In this document: one piece after another, positions 15,313 to 23,464 of the stretch
How the letters are laid out: every line of letters begins with the position of its first letter
Numbering within the stretch: the stretch's first letter is position 1
Source of the DNA: QFOX01 sp044237845
GTDB lineage: Bacteria > Pseudomonadota > Alphaproteobacteria > Rickettsiales > UBA3002
Reading direction: 5' to 3'
Length of the DNA stretch: 64,000 nt
Assembly (NCBI GenBank): GCA_044237845.1
Contig: JBIIEL010000003.1
Location: 41,185 to 105,184, forward strand
Notes under the pieces: generated by a model
What the model was told of the DNA's origin: nothing
What the model saw: only the letters and a program-made list of their open reading frames with translations
The model's database searches: none
Program-made: the position numbers and the translations under genes

Positions 15313-17187
15313 ATGAAGTATCCTCAGTCGTTTATCGAGGAGATCAGGGCCCGTATTCGCGTTTCCGAAATTGTCGGGCGCGCCGTTCCCCTGCGCCGGG
15401 CAGGGCGCGAATTTCACGCTTTATGCCCATTTCACAAGGAGAAGAGCCCTTCTTTTACGGTGAATGATGAGAAGGGCTTCTTCCACTGCTTTGGCTGTGG
15501 CGCGCATGGGGATGTCATAGGTTTTACAATGGATTACGAGCATCTCGGCTACCGCGAGGCGGTGGAGCGCCTGGCAGGTGTAGCTGGGTTGAGTGTTCCA
15601 CGCGAAACAAAACTGGAAGTTGAGCGCGAGGAAAAAGCCAAGTCCCTACAGCAGGTGATGGAATTCGCCGCCAGCTGGTTCGAAGAGCAGATGGAAAACA
15701 CGGCGGAGGGCGAACTCGCACGACGCTACCTCGCCGAGCGGGGACTCACCGGCGAGACGCGCGCGAAGTTCCGCATCGGCTACGCACCCGCCGATCGCGA
15801 CGCGCTGACGCGGATGATGAAAACAAAAGGCGTCACCGAAGCGCAGATGATTGAAGTGGGTTTGTTGATTAAGGTGGAAGACCGTGCGCCCTATAGCCGC
15901 TTCCGCCGCCGCCTCATGTTCCCCATCCGCGATCGCAAAAGCCGTGTGATTGCGTTTGGCGGACGCGTGCTGCCCGGCGAACCGAACGACGACGCACCGA
16001 AATATCTGAACTCGCCAGAGACACCGCTGTTCCATAAAGGGCGGCAGCTGTTCAATCTCGACCTCGCACGCCGCGCCGCGTTCGATGCACGGCAGTTGAT
16101 TGTCGCCGAGGGCTATATGGATGTGATCGCGCTCGCGCAGGCGGGCATCGCCCATGCGGTCGCGCCGCTCGGCACCGCGATCACGCCGGAGCAGTTACAG
16201 ATGTGCTGGCAGCTGGTGGATGAGCCGACCCTCTGCCTCGACGGCGACAATGCCGGGCAACGGGCGATGAGCCGCGCGATGGATGTGGCAATGCCGCTGC
16301 TGGTGCCGGGCAAAACGCTGCGCATCGCTGTGCTGCCGAAGGGCGACGACCCGGATTCGCTGGTGCGCGGAGCGGGCAAAGCCGCGTTCGAGCAAATCAT
16401 CGCCGCCGCGATGCCGCTCGCCACGCTGCTCTGGCAGCAGGTGATGGAAACCGGCGCGGCCACGCCCGAAGCGCGCGCGGCGCAGGAACAGTTATTGATG
16501 CAGAAGGTGGCGGGCATCAAGCACCCCACGGTGCAGCATTATTATAAGCAGTATATGCGCGACCGACTGCATGCGATGGGGCAGGTGCGGTATGAGAAGG
16601 GCAGTTTTAAGGGCAAACGCGATTTCAAAAACAATGCGCCGACCAGCACGGTGGTGCCACCACCGCTCGCGCGTAGTTCGGATGGTAGCTTGCTGGTGCC
16701 CGCGACGAACCTGCTCGCGCTTGTGATGGCGCACCCGGCGCTGCTGATGGATGCCGGGGCGGAGGAGTTCTGGCTGCACGCGCCGATGCCCGCGCCCTGG
16801 CAGCAGGAGCTGCATAACCGCATTACCGAAATGCATATCGACTCGCCGGAGCCGCGGCAGGCGGCGGAGCTGATGCAGCTGATGACGGAAGAGGCGCCGA
16901 AAGAATCGCTCGCGCCAGTAGCGCGGGCGATGGAAGCGCTCGGCGTGGAACTGGCGAAAGACGAAATGATCCGCACCGGCCGCGCCGAACGGCTGTGGGG
17001 TGAGGTGGTGAACGACGTGGAGCGCGCGCGGCTACGCAGCGAATGTGTGGAGGCCGAAGCGGCACTCGCCGCCGAACTGACCGAGGAAAACCTGACACGG
17101 CTGACGACGCTGAAAAGCCAGCTCGAAGCCATCGACCGCGAACGCAGCCGGTTTTATCAGCAGGACCCGCTGAGCGGGGCGGTGTGA
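15313..17187 (+). CDS. dnaG: DNA primase
   Basis: The 624-residue primase makes RNA primers for replication. It has the N-terminal CHC2 zinc finger (C38, H41, C59, C62) in CPFHKEKSPSF and HCFGCG, the catalytic core, and the TOPRIM motifs LIVAEGYMDVI, with its Glu, and LCLDGDNAGQRA, with its acidic pair. The C-terminal helicase-binding region (after about 440) is divergent and rich in Glu and Ala. The ATG at 15313 fits the family N-terminus MKYPQSFIEEIR; the upstream extension of the frame does not. dnaG lies 1.5 kb before rpoD, close to the common dnaG-rpoD order but with an unrelated gene inserted on the other strand. Confidence 0.93.
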   Translation: MKYPQSFIEEIRARIRVSEIVGRAVPLRRAGREFHALCPFHKEKSPSFTVNDEKGFFHCFGCGAHGDVIGFTMDYEHLGYREAVERLAGVAGLSVPRETKLEVEREEKAKSLQQVMEFAASWFEEQMENTAEGELARRYLAERGLTGETRAKFRIGYAPADRDALTRMMKTKGVTEAQMIEVGLLIKVEDRAPYSRFRRRLMFPIRDRKSRVIAFGGRVLPGEPNDDAPKYLNSPETPLFHKGRQLFNLDLARRAAFDARQLIVAEGYMDVIALAQAGIAHAVAPLGTAITPEQLQMCWQLVDEPTLCLDGDNAGQRAMSRAMDVAMPLLVPGKTLRIAVLPKGDDPDSLVRGAGKAAFEQIIAAAMPLATLLWQQVMETGAATPEARAAQEQLLMQKVAGIKHPTVQHYYKQYMRDRLHAMGQVRYEKGSFKGKRDFKNNAPTSTVVPPPLARSSDGSLLVPATNLLALVMAHPALLMDAGAEEFWLHAPMPAPWQQELHNRITEMHIDSPEPRQAAELMQLMTEEAPKESLAPVARAMEALGVELAKDEMIRTGRAERLWGEVVNDVERARLRSECVEAEAALAAELTEENLTRLTTLKSQLEAIDRERSRFYQQDPLSGAV

Positions 17188-17191
17188 GGTA

Positions 17192-18544
17192 TTAGTAGCG
17201 TGTCCAGCTTTTGGTGTTCACGCCGCGTGATTCTAGTTGTTTGTCGAGCGTGCTTCCTTCGAGGAAGAGATCATCTTTTGATGTCTGCAGCATTGCTTTC
17301 TTCAGATCAGCGATGATGTCATTCACTTTAGGATCGTTCTTCAGCTTGGCACCCACGGAGTTGATATAAGCCTGCTCATTCGCTGTAATCGCAGGAGTAT
17401 GCTCTGCTGCCAACATACGCAGATGTGCGTGATATAGCGCGTCGGTTTTTGGAACGGTATAGCCATTTGGTCGATTGGGAATAAATATACATTGGCCGTT
17501 AGCGTCTAAACGTATGGGCTCGGCGCGCATGGTGCCATGATCAAGGCTTATTGATGCCAAAATAGCGGAGCCTTTGATTGGCGTTTTGGGATCAAGGTAA
17601 TAGTTGGCAAAATCAGCAATTACCTCTTCTGTGGCTTCTGATACCAGTAAGCTTGCTCCTGGGATAACAGCAAATTCTGCGGCAATATTTGCGGTTGTGC
17701 CTGCAACAAACGTACCTCCTGCGCCTGCAAAATCACCGTCAGCAAGACGCGCTACAACGCCTACCAATGTGCCAACTTCGGAAACAATGATGCCCACAAT
17801 GGGTATGTTTCGTCCTGCGATCGAAATAGTTTTTCCATATCCAATAAAACGCCCTACTTTCTCGCCTAACTCAGTGGTGACTTCCCCGGCGGCGGTTTTG
17901 GCGAGCGATTTGAGCGCAGGCTTGAAGAGGCCAAGTTGTGTGGCAGCCACCAATCCGGCCTGCGAAGAGTGAATCGCTGCCTCAGAAAAATTGCCGCTTT
18001 CAAACTCTTCCATCGCTTTTCTACCAAGGCCTGCGACGAGAATAGGTGAAATTATTTTTCCTTTTGTTAGTTTTGCGTAATCCGCGCCAACTAGGACTTT
18101 TCCATCGGCAGAAATTTTCTTCAAGGTAATTTCGATAGATTTTAGTGCACTACCGACAACGCCTCCATTCAGCATTGGCGCTTGCCTTTGTGCGGGATCC
18201 CGTGATTGCAAATGGTCATCTACAATAGCTAAATTTTCAAGCATGGTGGCTGTTTGATCAAAAACCACATGCAGTTCTTTTTTAAGATCGCTGACAGAAG
18301 CAGGATGTTTAGGATCATGCGGCGCTGTTCTTGCGCGAACCCAAGCGGCTTGCATCATCTCCGATAGACGGACAGCGCTAACATTGCCCTCTTTGGCCAA
18401 ATCAAGCAGTGATTGGTAGAAGCCACTACGAATATCAAACAGGTTTTGGATTTCATTATAGGTGGTGGCTCTATCGAGAGATGCCGTAACGCGCGTGATT
18501 ATTGCGCGTACTTCGGAGGGGAAGGTGGTTGTTGTTTTTCCCAT
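17192..18544 (-). CDS. Large hypothetical protein with central Gly/Ala-rich hydrophobic region
   Basis: This 450-residue protein has no family I recognise. Residues 1-130 look alpha-helical. The middle (about 150-330) has several Gly/Ala/Val-rich hydrophobic stretches, such as IPIVGIIVSEVGTLVGVV and FAVIPGASLLV, that could insert in or lie along a membrane. The C-terminal 120 residues are soluble. There is no signal peptide. Composition resembles the small glycine-rich proteins at 48-50 kb and 58.3 kb. It sits alone between dnaG and rpoD on the opposite strand. A promoter with a GTAA-N7-TTAAC box lies just upstream (18571-18602). Confidence 0.6.
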   Translation of the reverse strand: MGKTTTTFPSEVRAIITRVTASLDRATTYNEIQNLFDIRSGFYQSLLDLAKEGNVSAVRLSEMMQAAWVRARTAPHDPKHPASVSDLKKELHVVFDQTATMLENLAIVDDHLQSRDPAQRQAPMLNGGVVGSALKSIEITLKKISADGKVLVGADYAKLTKGKIISPILVAGLGRKAMEEFESGNFSEAAIHSSQAGLVAATQLGLFKPALKSLAKTAAGEVTTELGEKVGRFIGYGKTISIAGRNIPIVGIIVSEVGTLVGVVARLADGDFAGAGGTFVAGTTANIAAEFAVIPGASLLVSEATEEVIADFANYYLDPKTPIKGSAILASISLDHGTMRAEPIRLDANGQCIFIPNRPNGYTVPKTDALYHAHLRMLAAEHTPAITANEQAYINSVGAKLKNDPKVNDIIADLKKAMLQTSKDDLFLEGSTLDKQLESRGVNTKSWTRY

Positions 18545-18570
18545 TGTTTTTATACCCTAACTATAACTGT

Positions 18571-18602
18571 AGTATAGCACAGGATTGTTAAGGTTTTGTT
18601 AC
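18571..18602 (-). promoter_or_regulatory. Promoter with CtrA-like/PHO-like box upstream of the 18544 gene
   Basis: On the minus strand GTAACAAAACCTTAAC (18587-18602) is followed after exactly 10 nt by TATACT (18571-18576). The box fits GTAA-N7-TTAAC, one base off the CtrA consensus TTAA-N7-TTAAC, and the geometry is identical to the promoter at 59654-59685. It also resembles the PHO-like repeats elsewhere in the window (GTMACAAAACCTTMAC), but those have a 22-nt gap. The predicted transcript would start about 20 nt before the gene. Confidence 0.5.
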
Positions 18603-18659
18603 GGTTTGCCTGTTTTTAGGGCCGCTTTGGCATTATTCTGCGGGTTTTTGGCACAAAAT

Positions 18660-18687
18660 CCCCCGTAATCCGCTTGATTTGCGGGGG
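18660..18687 (+). other. Hairpin upstream of rpoD
   Basis: CCCCCG and CGGGGG arms flank an inner AATC/GATT pair, giving a stable stem about 55 nt before the rpoD start. It is not followed by a T-run, so it is not an ordinary terminator. It may be a leader structure or transcript 5' end. Confidence 0.4.
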
Positions 18688-18741
18688 GAAACCGTGCATA
18701 AGTCCCACGGTTAGGGCATCACCAGCATTGGGGCACGCATC

Positions 18742-21204
18742 ATGGCAAGCAAGAAGCCGGTAAAAAAACCAACAGCATCGGCAAAAAAGAATACGGCAAA
18801 AACGCCTACGAAAAAACCGGTGAAGGCGGTGGCGAGGAAGCCAGTGCCCGTGAAAAAACCAACGAAGTTGGCGAAGCCCGCCGTTGCTAAAAAACCCGCA
18901 GCGAAAGCGGTAAAAGCCAAACCATCAGCAAAAGCGACGAAGCCTCTTGCGAAATCCGCTACAGGCGCAACATCCAAGCGCTCGACCCCACATCTCTCGA
19001 CCAAGAAAGTATCCAGCGCACCCATGGCTAGTAAGAAATCGACCCCTGCAAAGACCTCTGCAAAATCTCCCGCAAAACCTGCTGCCAAGCCCGCCGCGAA
19101 AGCGCCAGTGAAAGCCGCGCCCGCCAAAGCGGTGCCCGCGAAGGACGAGAAAAAATCGAAAGCTGCACCCGCCGCAAAAGCGCCCGCAGGTAAAGCCCCC
19201 GCAGGTAAAGCCCCCGCAGGTAAAGCCCCCGCAGGGAAAGCCCCCGCAGGAAAAAACAACGCCACCGTTGCAAGCGGCGGGGCGCTGGAGGCGAAGCTGC
19301 TGAAGGTGGGCCGCGCGAAAGGCGGCGTGCTGACCTATGACGATATCAACAAGCATCTGCCTGCGGATGAGTTCTCGCCGGAAATGCTTGACGAGCTGAT
19401 GACGCGCCTCGCTGCCAAGGGCGTGAAGGTGATCGAGCTCGCCGATGTGGACGACAAAGACGATGTGCCGTTTGTGGAAGGCGAGGGCGACGACGCCGTT
19501 GCGATTGAAGGCGGCGACATGGTGATCGAGATGGAAGCCGAGAAGCCGGAAGAATCCTATGGCCGTTCGGATGACCCGGTTCGCATGTATCTGCGCGAAA
19601 TGGGCAATGTGGAATTGCTCAGCCGCGAAGGCGAAATCGAAATTGCGAAGCGTATTGAATCCGGCCGCGAGATGGTGATTTCGTCGCTGTGTGAATCACC
19701 CACGGTGATGCATATGGTGCTTGGCTGGCGTGACAAACTCGCCAACGGTGAAATGCTACTGCGTGAAATGATCGACCTCGACGCGACCTATGGCGCAGGC
19801 ACCTCGGACAAGTTTGCGGATGCAGAGCGCGAGCAGGGTGATGCGGTCGAGGTGGAAGAAGAGGAAGAGGACGAATACGACGCGCTCGAAGGCGGCCGCA
19901 AAGAGAAGGTCGAAGATTATGACGACGAGGAGGCAGTGCTCAGCCTCGTTGCCATGGAGCAGGAATTGCTGCCTGCCGTGCTCGAAAAACTCGACGCGTT
20001 CGCGAAGGTGAGTAAGGCGCTGCGTAAGCTTCAGGAGAAGCGTCACGCCAAAGCCCTCGGCGAAGGTGATATCGGCAAGGGCGACGATAAAAAATACCCG
20101 ACACTGCTTGCGGAAATGGTCGAGATTATGCTCTCCATCCGCTTCAACAATACCAAGGTGGAAGAGCTGATGCACACGCTCTACGCCATCAACAAGCGCC
20201 TCATCGCGACCGAGATGCAACTGCTGAAACTGGCAGAAAAAGCGGGCGTGAAACGTGCGCACTTCCTCGCGAATTATAATGGCCGCGAGCTGGAGCCGGA
20301 TTGGATGAAAGCCGTCGCCAAGCTGAAAGAAAAAGGCTGGAAGGAATTCACCGAGAAGCACAAAAAAGAAATCGATGCGCTGCGTGGTGAGATTGGCAAA
20401 ATTGCCGTTGAAACCAGCCTCGATATTTCGGAGTTCAAGCGCGTGGTATTCGCGGTGAGCAAGGGCGAGCGCGATGCTGGCCGTGCGAAGAAAGAGATGA
20501 TTGAGGCCAACCTGCGCCTCGTGATTTCGATCGCGAAAAAATATACCAACCGTGGCCTGCAATTCCTCGACCTCATTCAGGAAGGCAATATCGGTCTGAT
20601 GAAAGCGGTGGATAAATTCGAATACCGCCGTGGTTATAAATTCAGTACCTATGCAACCTGGTGGATTCGTCAGGCCATCACGCGCTCGATCGCGGATCAG
20701 GCGCGCACGATTCGTATCCCCGTGCATATGATCGAGACCATCAACAAAATCGTGCGTACCAGCCGCCAGATGCTGCATGAGATTGGCCGCGAGCCGACGC
20801 CGGAAGAGCTGGCGGAACGTCTCGTGATGCCGCTCGACAAAGTGCGCAAGGTGATGAAAATTGCTAAGGAGCCGGTAAGTCTTGAGACGCCCGTAGGTGA
20901 CGAGGAAGACTCGCATCTCGGCGATTTCATCGAGGATAAAAACGCGGTACTGCCGGTGGAATCCGCGATTCAGAGCAACCTGCGTGAAGTGACGACCCGC
21001 ATCCTCGCGAGCCTCACCCCGCGTGAGGAGCGCGTGCTGCGTATGCGCTTTGGTATCGGTATGAACACCGACCATACGCTGGAAGAAGTGGGGCAGCAAT
21101 TCAGCGTGACACGTGAGCGTATTCGCCAGATCGAGGCGAAGGCGCTGCGCAAACTGAAACATCCGAGCCGCAGCCGCAAAATGCGGAGTTTCCTCGACAA
21201 CTAA
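18742..21204 (+). CDS. rpoD: Primary sigma factor RpoD with histone-H1-like N-terminal extension
   Basis: The 820-residue product is the housekeeping sigma factor. Region 1.1 starts near residue 178 (ALEAKLLKVGRAKGGVLTYDDIN). Region 1.2 is DPVRMYLREMGNVELLSREGEI. A large acidic non-conserved region follows. Region 2 has NLRLVISIAKKYTNRGLQFLDL and YATWWIRQAITRSIADQ; region 4 has LTPREERVLRMRFGIG and VTRERIRQIEAKALRKL. The first 172 residues are almost only Lys, Ala, Pro, Ser and Thr, like histone H1 tails, and include MASKK twice (residues 1 and 95) and AGKAP repeats. An internal start at 19024 is possible but lacks a clear ribosome-binding site. Confidence 0.93.
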   Translation: MASKKPVKKPTASAKKNTAKTPTKKPVKAVARKPVPVKKPTKLAKPAVAKKPAAKAVKAKPSAKATKPLAKSATGATSKRSTPHLSTKKVSSAPMASKKSTPAKTSAKSPAKPAAKPAAKAPVKAAPAKAVPAKDEKKSKAAPAAKAPAGKAPAGKAPAGKAPAGKAPAGKNNATVASGGALEAKLLKVGRAKGGVLTYDDINKHLPADEFSPEMLDELMTRLAAKGVKVIELADVDDKDDVPFVEGEGDDAVAIEGGDMVIEMEAEKPEESYGRSDDPVRMYLREMGNVELLSREGEIEIAKRIESGREMVISSLCESPTVMHMVLGWRDKLANGEMLLREMIDLDATYGAGTSDKFADAEREQGDAVEVEEEEEDEYDALEGGRKEKVEDYDDEEAVLSLVAMEQELLPAVLEKLDAFAKVSKALRKLQEKRHAKALGEGDIGKGDDKKYPTLLAEMVEIMLSIRFNNTKVEELMHTLYAINKRLIATEMQLLKLAEKAGVKRAHFLANYNGRELEPDWMKAVAKLKEKGWKEFTEKHKKEIDALRGEIGKIAVETSLDISEFKRVVFAVSKGERDAGRAKKEMIEANLRLVISIAKKYTNRGLQFLDLIQEGNIGLMKAVDKFEYRRGYKFSTYATWWIRQAITRSIADQARTIRIPVHMIETINKIVRTSRQMLHEIGREPTPEELAERLVMPLDKVRKVMKIAKEPVSLETPVGDEEDSHLGDFIEDKNAVLPVESAIQSNLREVTTRILASLTPREERVLRMRFGIGMNTDHTLEEVGQQFSVTRERIRQIEAKALRKLKHPSRSRKMRSFLDN
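19186..19254 (+). repeat. 15-bp tandem repeat in the rpoD N-terminal region
   Basis: The unit GCAGGTAAAGCCCCC recurs about four and a half times with rare substitutions, encoding AGKAP units. It lies just before conserved sigma region 1.1 and is a candidate for length variation between strains. Confidence 0.85.
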
Positions 21205-21216
21205 ACGGAGGCCATC

Positions 21217-21573
21217 ATGAGCGCAACCATCGGAACACGTCTCTTTACCTGGGTCTATGGCCGGCATGTTGGCAACGACGAATTCGGCAACCGCTATTAT
21301 GAAGCGCGCCGCACGCCGCGTTCGGGGCGTCGCAAACGCTGGGTGATGTATCGCGGCATTATTGAGTCAACAAAAGTGCCGCCGGAATGGCATGGCTGGC
21401 TGCATTACACACTCGATGCACCACTGGATACTACGACGCGTCGCGGTTGGCAGCGGGCGCATCAGCCGAATCTCACCGGCACCACGGGGCGGCATTTGCC
21501 GCAGGGCCATATCAGCAAAGGTGGCGCCCGTGCAAAGGCCTCCGCTGATTATGAACCATGGACTCCGCGATGA
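21217..21573 (+). CDS. Complex I accessory subunit, NDUFA12 family
   Basis: A 118-residue protein with the NDUFA12/B17.2 pattern: GNDEFGNRYYE near residue 20, RRKRWVMYRG, VPPEWHGWLHY and a C-terminal DYEPWTP. In mitochondria and Alphaproteobacteria this is a supernumerary subunit or assembly factor of NADH:ubiquinone oxidoreductase. Its stop overlaps the next gene's start by 4 nt (ATGA). The order NDUFA12, lipoprotein, mlaD, DUF2155 is, from memory, common in Alphaproteobacteria. It begins 12 nt after rpoD. Confidence 0.9.
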   Translation: MSATIGTRLFTWVYGRHVGNDEFGNRYYEARRTPRSGRRKRWVMYRGIIESTKVPPEWHGWLHYTLDAPLDTTTRRGWQRAHQPNLTGTTGRHLPQGHISKGGARAKASADYEPWTPR

Positions 21574-21896
21574 ACTTGCGCTGTACACTTCTATTGCTTG
21601 GCGTGCTGCTTGTGGTGAGTGCGTGTGGGTCATTGACGGAGCGTCAATCCACGCTGCTTGGTGGTGAATATGTGTCGCCCTTCGCCGAAATACAGCCGGG
21701 CCTGAGCGACTTCGATACCATCACGGATGAGGACAGAGACGAAGCCAAATGGTGGGATCGTTTTTATGGTCGCGGAGGAAGCGGCGGTGCTGGCGGTGCG
21801 GCATCCGGCACCACCAGCTATATGGGCGGCGACAGCAGCAGCACAGGCACGCATGGCAGTGGCAGCCACAGCACCAGTTCGGATAGCGCACAGTAA
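21570..21896 (+). CDS. Small lipoprotein
   Basis: A 108-residue protein with a typical lipoprotein signal: MNLRC, a hydrophobic stretch LLLLGVLLVV, and the lipobox VSAC giving a lipidated Cys near residue 20. The mature part is short, and its C-terminal half is Gly/Ser/Thr-rich and probably disordered. ATG at 21570 overlaps the NDUFA12 stop by 4 nt and is preferred over ATG at 21558. Sorting to inner or outer membrane cannot be settled. Being between NDUFA12 and mlaD it may belong to the Mla lipid transport group; that is inference. Confidence 0.7.
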   Translation: MNLRCTLLLLGVLLVVSACGSLTERQSTLLGGEYVSPFAEIQPGLSDFDTITDEDRDEAKWWDRFYGRGGSGGAGGAASGTTSYMGGDSSSTGTHGSGSHSTSSDSAQ

Positions 21897-21983
21897 TCTC
21901 CACGACAGGCGTGAGCAGAGTCTTGCAACTCGCCCCGCTGCATGTTACGTCGATAGCAGTTCAGCATTTTCGACGAGGGATTC

Positions 21984-22511
21984 ATGGCCAATAACGCAAT
22001 CGAAACAGTAATGGGTGCAGTCGTTCTGGTGGTGGCGGGCGGGTTCCTTTACTTCGCGTATAACAACGGCAGCGTGAAGCAGATCGACGGTTATTCAGTG
22101 AAGGCCGCGTTTACCAGCATCAACGGCATTGCGCCGGGAAGTGCGGTGCGCGTCGGCGGCATTAAAATCGGCGTGGTGGAAGCGATGACGCTCGACCCGC
22201 AAAGCTATAAAGCAGTGGCGACGTTGCGCGTAGAAGACGGCGTAAAATTGCCGAAAGACTCTTCCGCTGCCATTCAAAGCCCTGGGCTGATGGGTGATAA
22301 ATTCATCGGCATCGAGCCGGGTGGCGATGAGGAAAATCTCGCGGAGGGTGATATGATTGAATACACGCAGCCTTCGGTGAGCCTTGAGGAAATGATTGGC
22401 AAGTTTGTCTTTTCTGGCGGCGGCGCGGATAAAAAAGCCGAGGGCGATGCTGGTACAGTGAAGGCGGAAGCGCCAACACTTGGAGATTCTTCCGCCCACG
22501 GCGCTGAGTAA
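21984..22511 (+). CDS. mlaD: Phospholipid-transport periplasmic MCE-domain protein
   Basis: The 175-residue protein has a short cytoplasmic start, one membrane anchor (about 7-25) and a single MCE domain: YSVKAAFTSINGIAPGSAVRVGGIKIGVV, then DSSAAIQSPGLMGDKFIGIEPGG. MlaD forms hexameric rings on the inner membrane MlaFEB transporter and carries phospholipids between membranes. The C-terminal 35 residues are Gly/Glu-rich. The start follows GAGGGA. mlaE and mlaF are not in this window. Confidence 0.88.
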   Translation: MANNAIETVMGAVVLVVAGGFLYFAYNNGSVKQIDGYSVKAAFTSINGIAPGSAVRVGGIKIGVVEAMTLDPQSYKAVATLRVEDGVKLPKDSSAAIQSPGLMGDKFIGIEPGGDEENLAEGDMIEYTQPSVSLEEMIGKFVFSGGGADKKAEGDAGTVKAEAPTLGDSSAHGAE

Positions 22512-22514
22512 TTC

Positions 22515-23396
22515 GTGCATTTGACTTTGCATGGCGGACGGATAGCCGTGACATGTGTGGCGCTGTTGCTGGCTGCGGCATCAAGTGCTCAAGAGCAGGG
22601 TGTGATTGCACCTTTACCACCGATTGCCGAGCAACCTTCCTTGCAGCGAATTACGCCAGAGAATCATGATAATGACTCGGAGATGCTGAGTACGCGTCAC
22701 GCACGCAAAGCAGCCGCCGCACCTGCGCATGAGCCATTGCCATGGCAAGCCGCGGCACCGACGGTTCCCTCTTCCTCGCCGCCGAATAAATTTATGCCTG
22801 CTTCCGTACCGTTTGGCCGTGCGTCGGAGTCACTTGGGGCTGAAATTCCGGCAGGGCCACACTCTGCGGTCTCCGTGCCGGTAGGTGATGTGGACGCAGT
22901 GGAGGTGAGTGAGCCCGCACCGCCTGAGCCGCCTGAACCAGGTACGGACCCGGTTACCGAGGATGCAACAGCCATCACGGAATTCAGCGGCCCAGTGTTC
23001 GAAGGGGTCGAGGATGACGGTGGCGCGCGCAAAATGCTACTGCGTGTGCTGAATAAAGTGACAGCGCAATCGATGCTGTTCAGAGCCAGGCCGAAGGATG
23101 TGGTGAGTTTCGGCAAACTGAAAATCCAAGCGCTGATGTGCCGCGTCTCGGCCCCAACCAGCCAAGCTGATTCTGCCGCGCTGCTCGATATTCGCGAAGA
23201 ACTGCCGGGGAAAGAGGGAATAAAGCAGCTCTTCCGGGGTTGGATGTATCAGTCGAGCCCATCGCTCACTGCACTGGAGCACCCGATTTATGACGTAACC
23301 ATGGTGGGTTGCGAGATTGCAGCGCTGGCACCAAAAACAGAAGAAAAGCAAGAAAAAACAGACGCTAAAAAGCCTGAGGCCAAAAAGAAGCCGTAA
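22515..23396 (+). CDS. Exported DUF2155 domain protein
   Basis: A 293-residue protein with an N-terminal signal sequence (VTCVALLLAAASSAQ), a Pro/Ala/Ser-rich linker (about 30-155), and a C-terminal DUF2155 domain: LNKVTAQSMLFRARPKDVVSFGKLKIQAL, the conserved C at 215, FRGWMYQSSPSLTALEHPIYDV and VGC. A Lys/Glu-rich tail follows. The start appears to be GTG at 22515, 3 nt after the mlaD stop. DUF2155 proteins are alphaproteobacterial and of unknown function; genetic linkage to mlaD suggests an envelope role. Confidence 0.82.
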   Translation: MHLTLHGGRIAVTCVALLLAAASSAQEQGVIAPLPPIAEQPSLQRITPENHDNDSEMLSTRHARKAAAAPAHEPLPWQAAAPTVPSSSPPNKFMPASVPFGRASESLGAEIPAGPHSAVSVPVGDVDAVEVSEPAPPEPPEPGTDPVTEDATAITEFSGPVFEGVEDDGGARKMLLRVLNKVTAQSMLFRARPKDVVSFGKLKIQALMCRVSAPTSQADSAALLDIREELPGKEGIKQLFRGWMYQSSPSLTALEHPIYDVTMVGCEIAALAPKTEEKQEKTDAKKPEAKKKP

Positions 23397-23412
23397 TCAT
23401 CCACAGGCGCAA

Positions 23413-23458
23413 TCTTCACAAAACTGTCACAATTCTTGGGCTGAGGCTGTGGTATATT
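23413..23458 (+). promoter_or_regulatory. PHO-like box and -10 element (promoter of the 23465 gene)
   Basis: TCTTCACAAAACTGTCAC at 23413-23430 is a direct repeat of the PHO-box type (7+4+7). After 22 nt comes TATATT at 23453-23458. The ATG at 23465 lies where transcription should begin and no ribosome-binding site precedes it, so the mRNA is probably leaderless. Confidence 0.6.
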
Positions 23459-23464
23459 CAAGCC

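Noticed and set aside
18651..18664. Possible sigma-54 promoter before rpoD
   Set aside because: TGGCAC is present but the second element (TTGC at the required spacing) is missing.
18660..18687. Terminator for a transcript entering rpoD
   Set aside because: The stem is good but no T-run follows on either strand.
19756..21267. 503-codon minus-strand open frame across rpoD
   Set aside because: It is antisense to a clear sigma factor, has no domain character, and its existence is explained by codon bias in a GC-rich gene.
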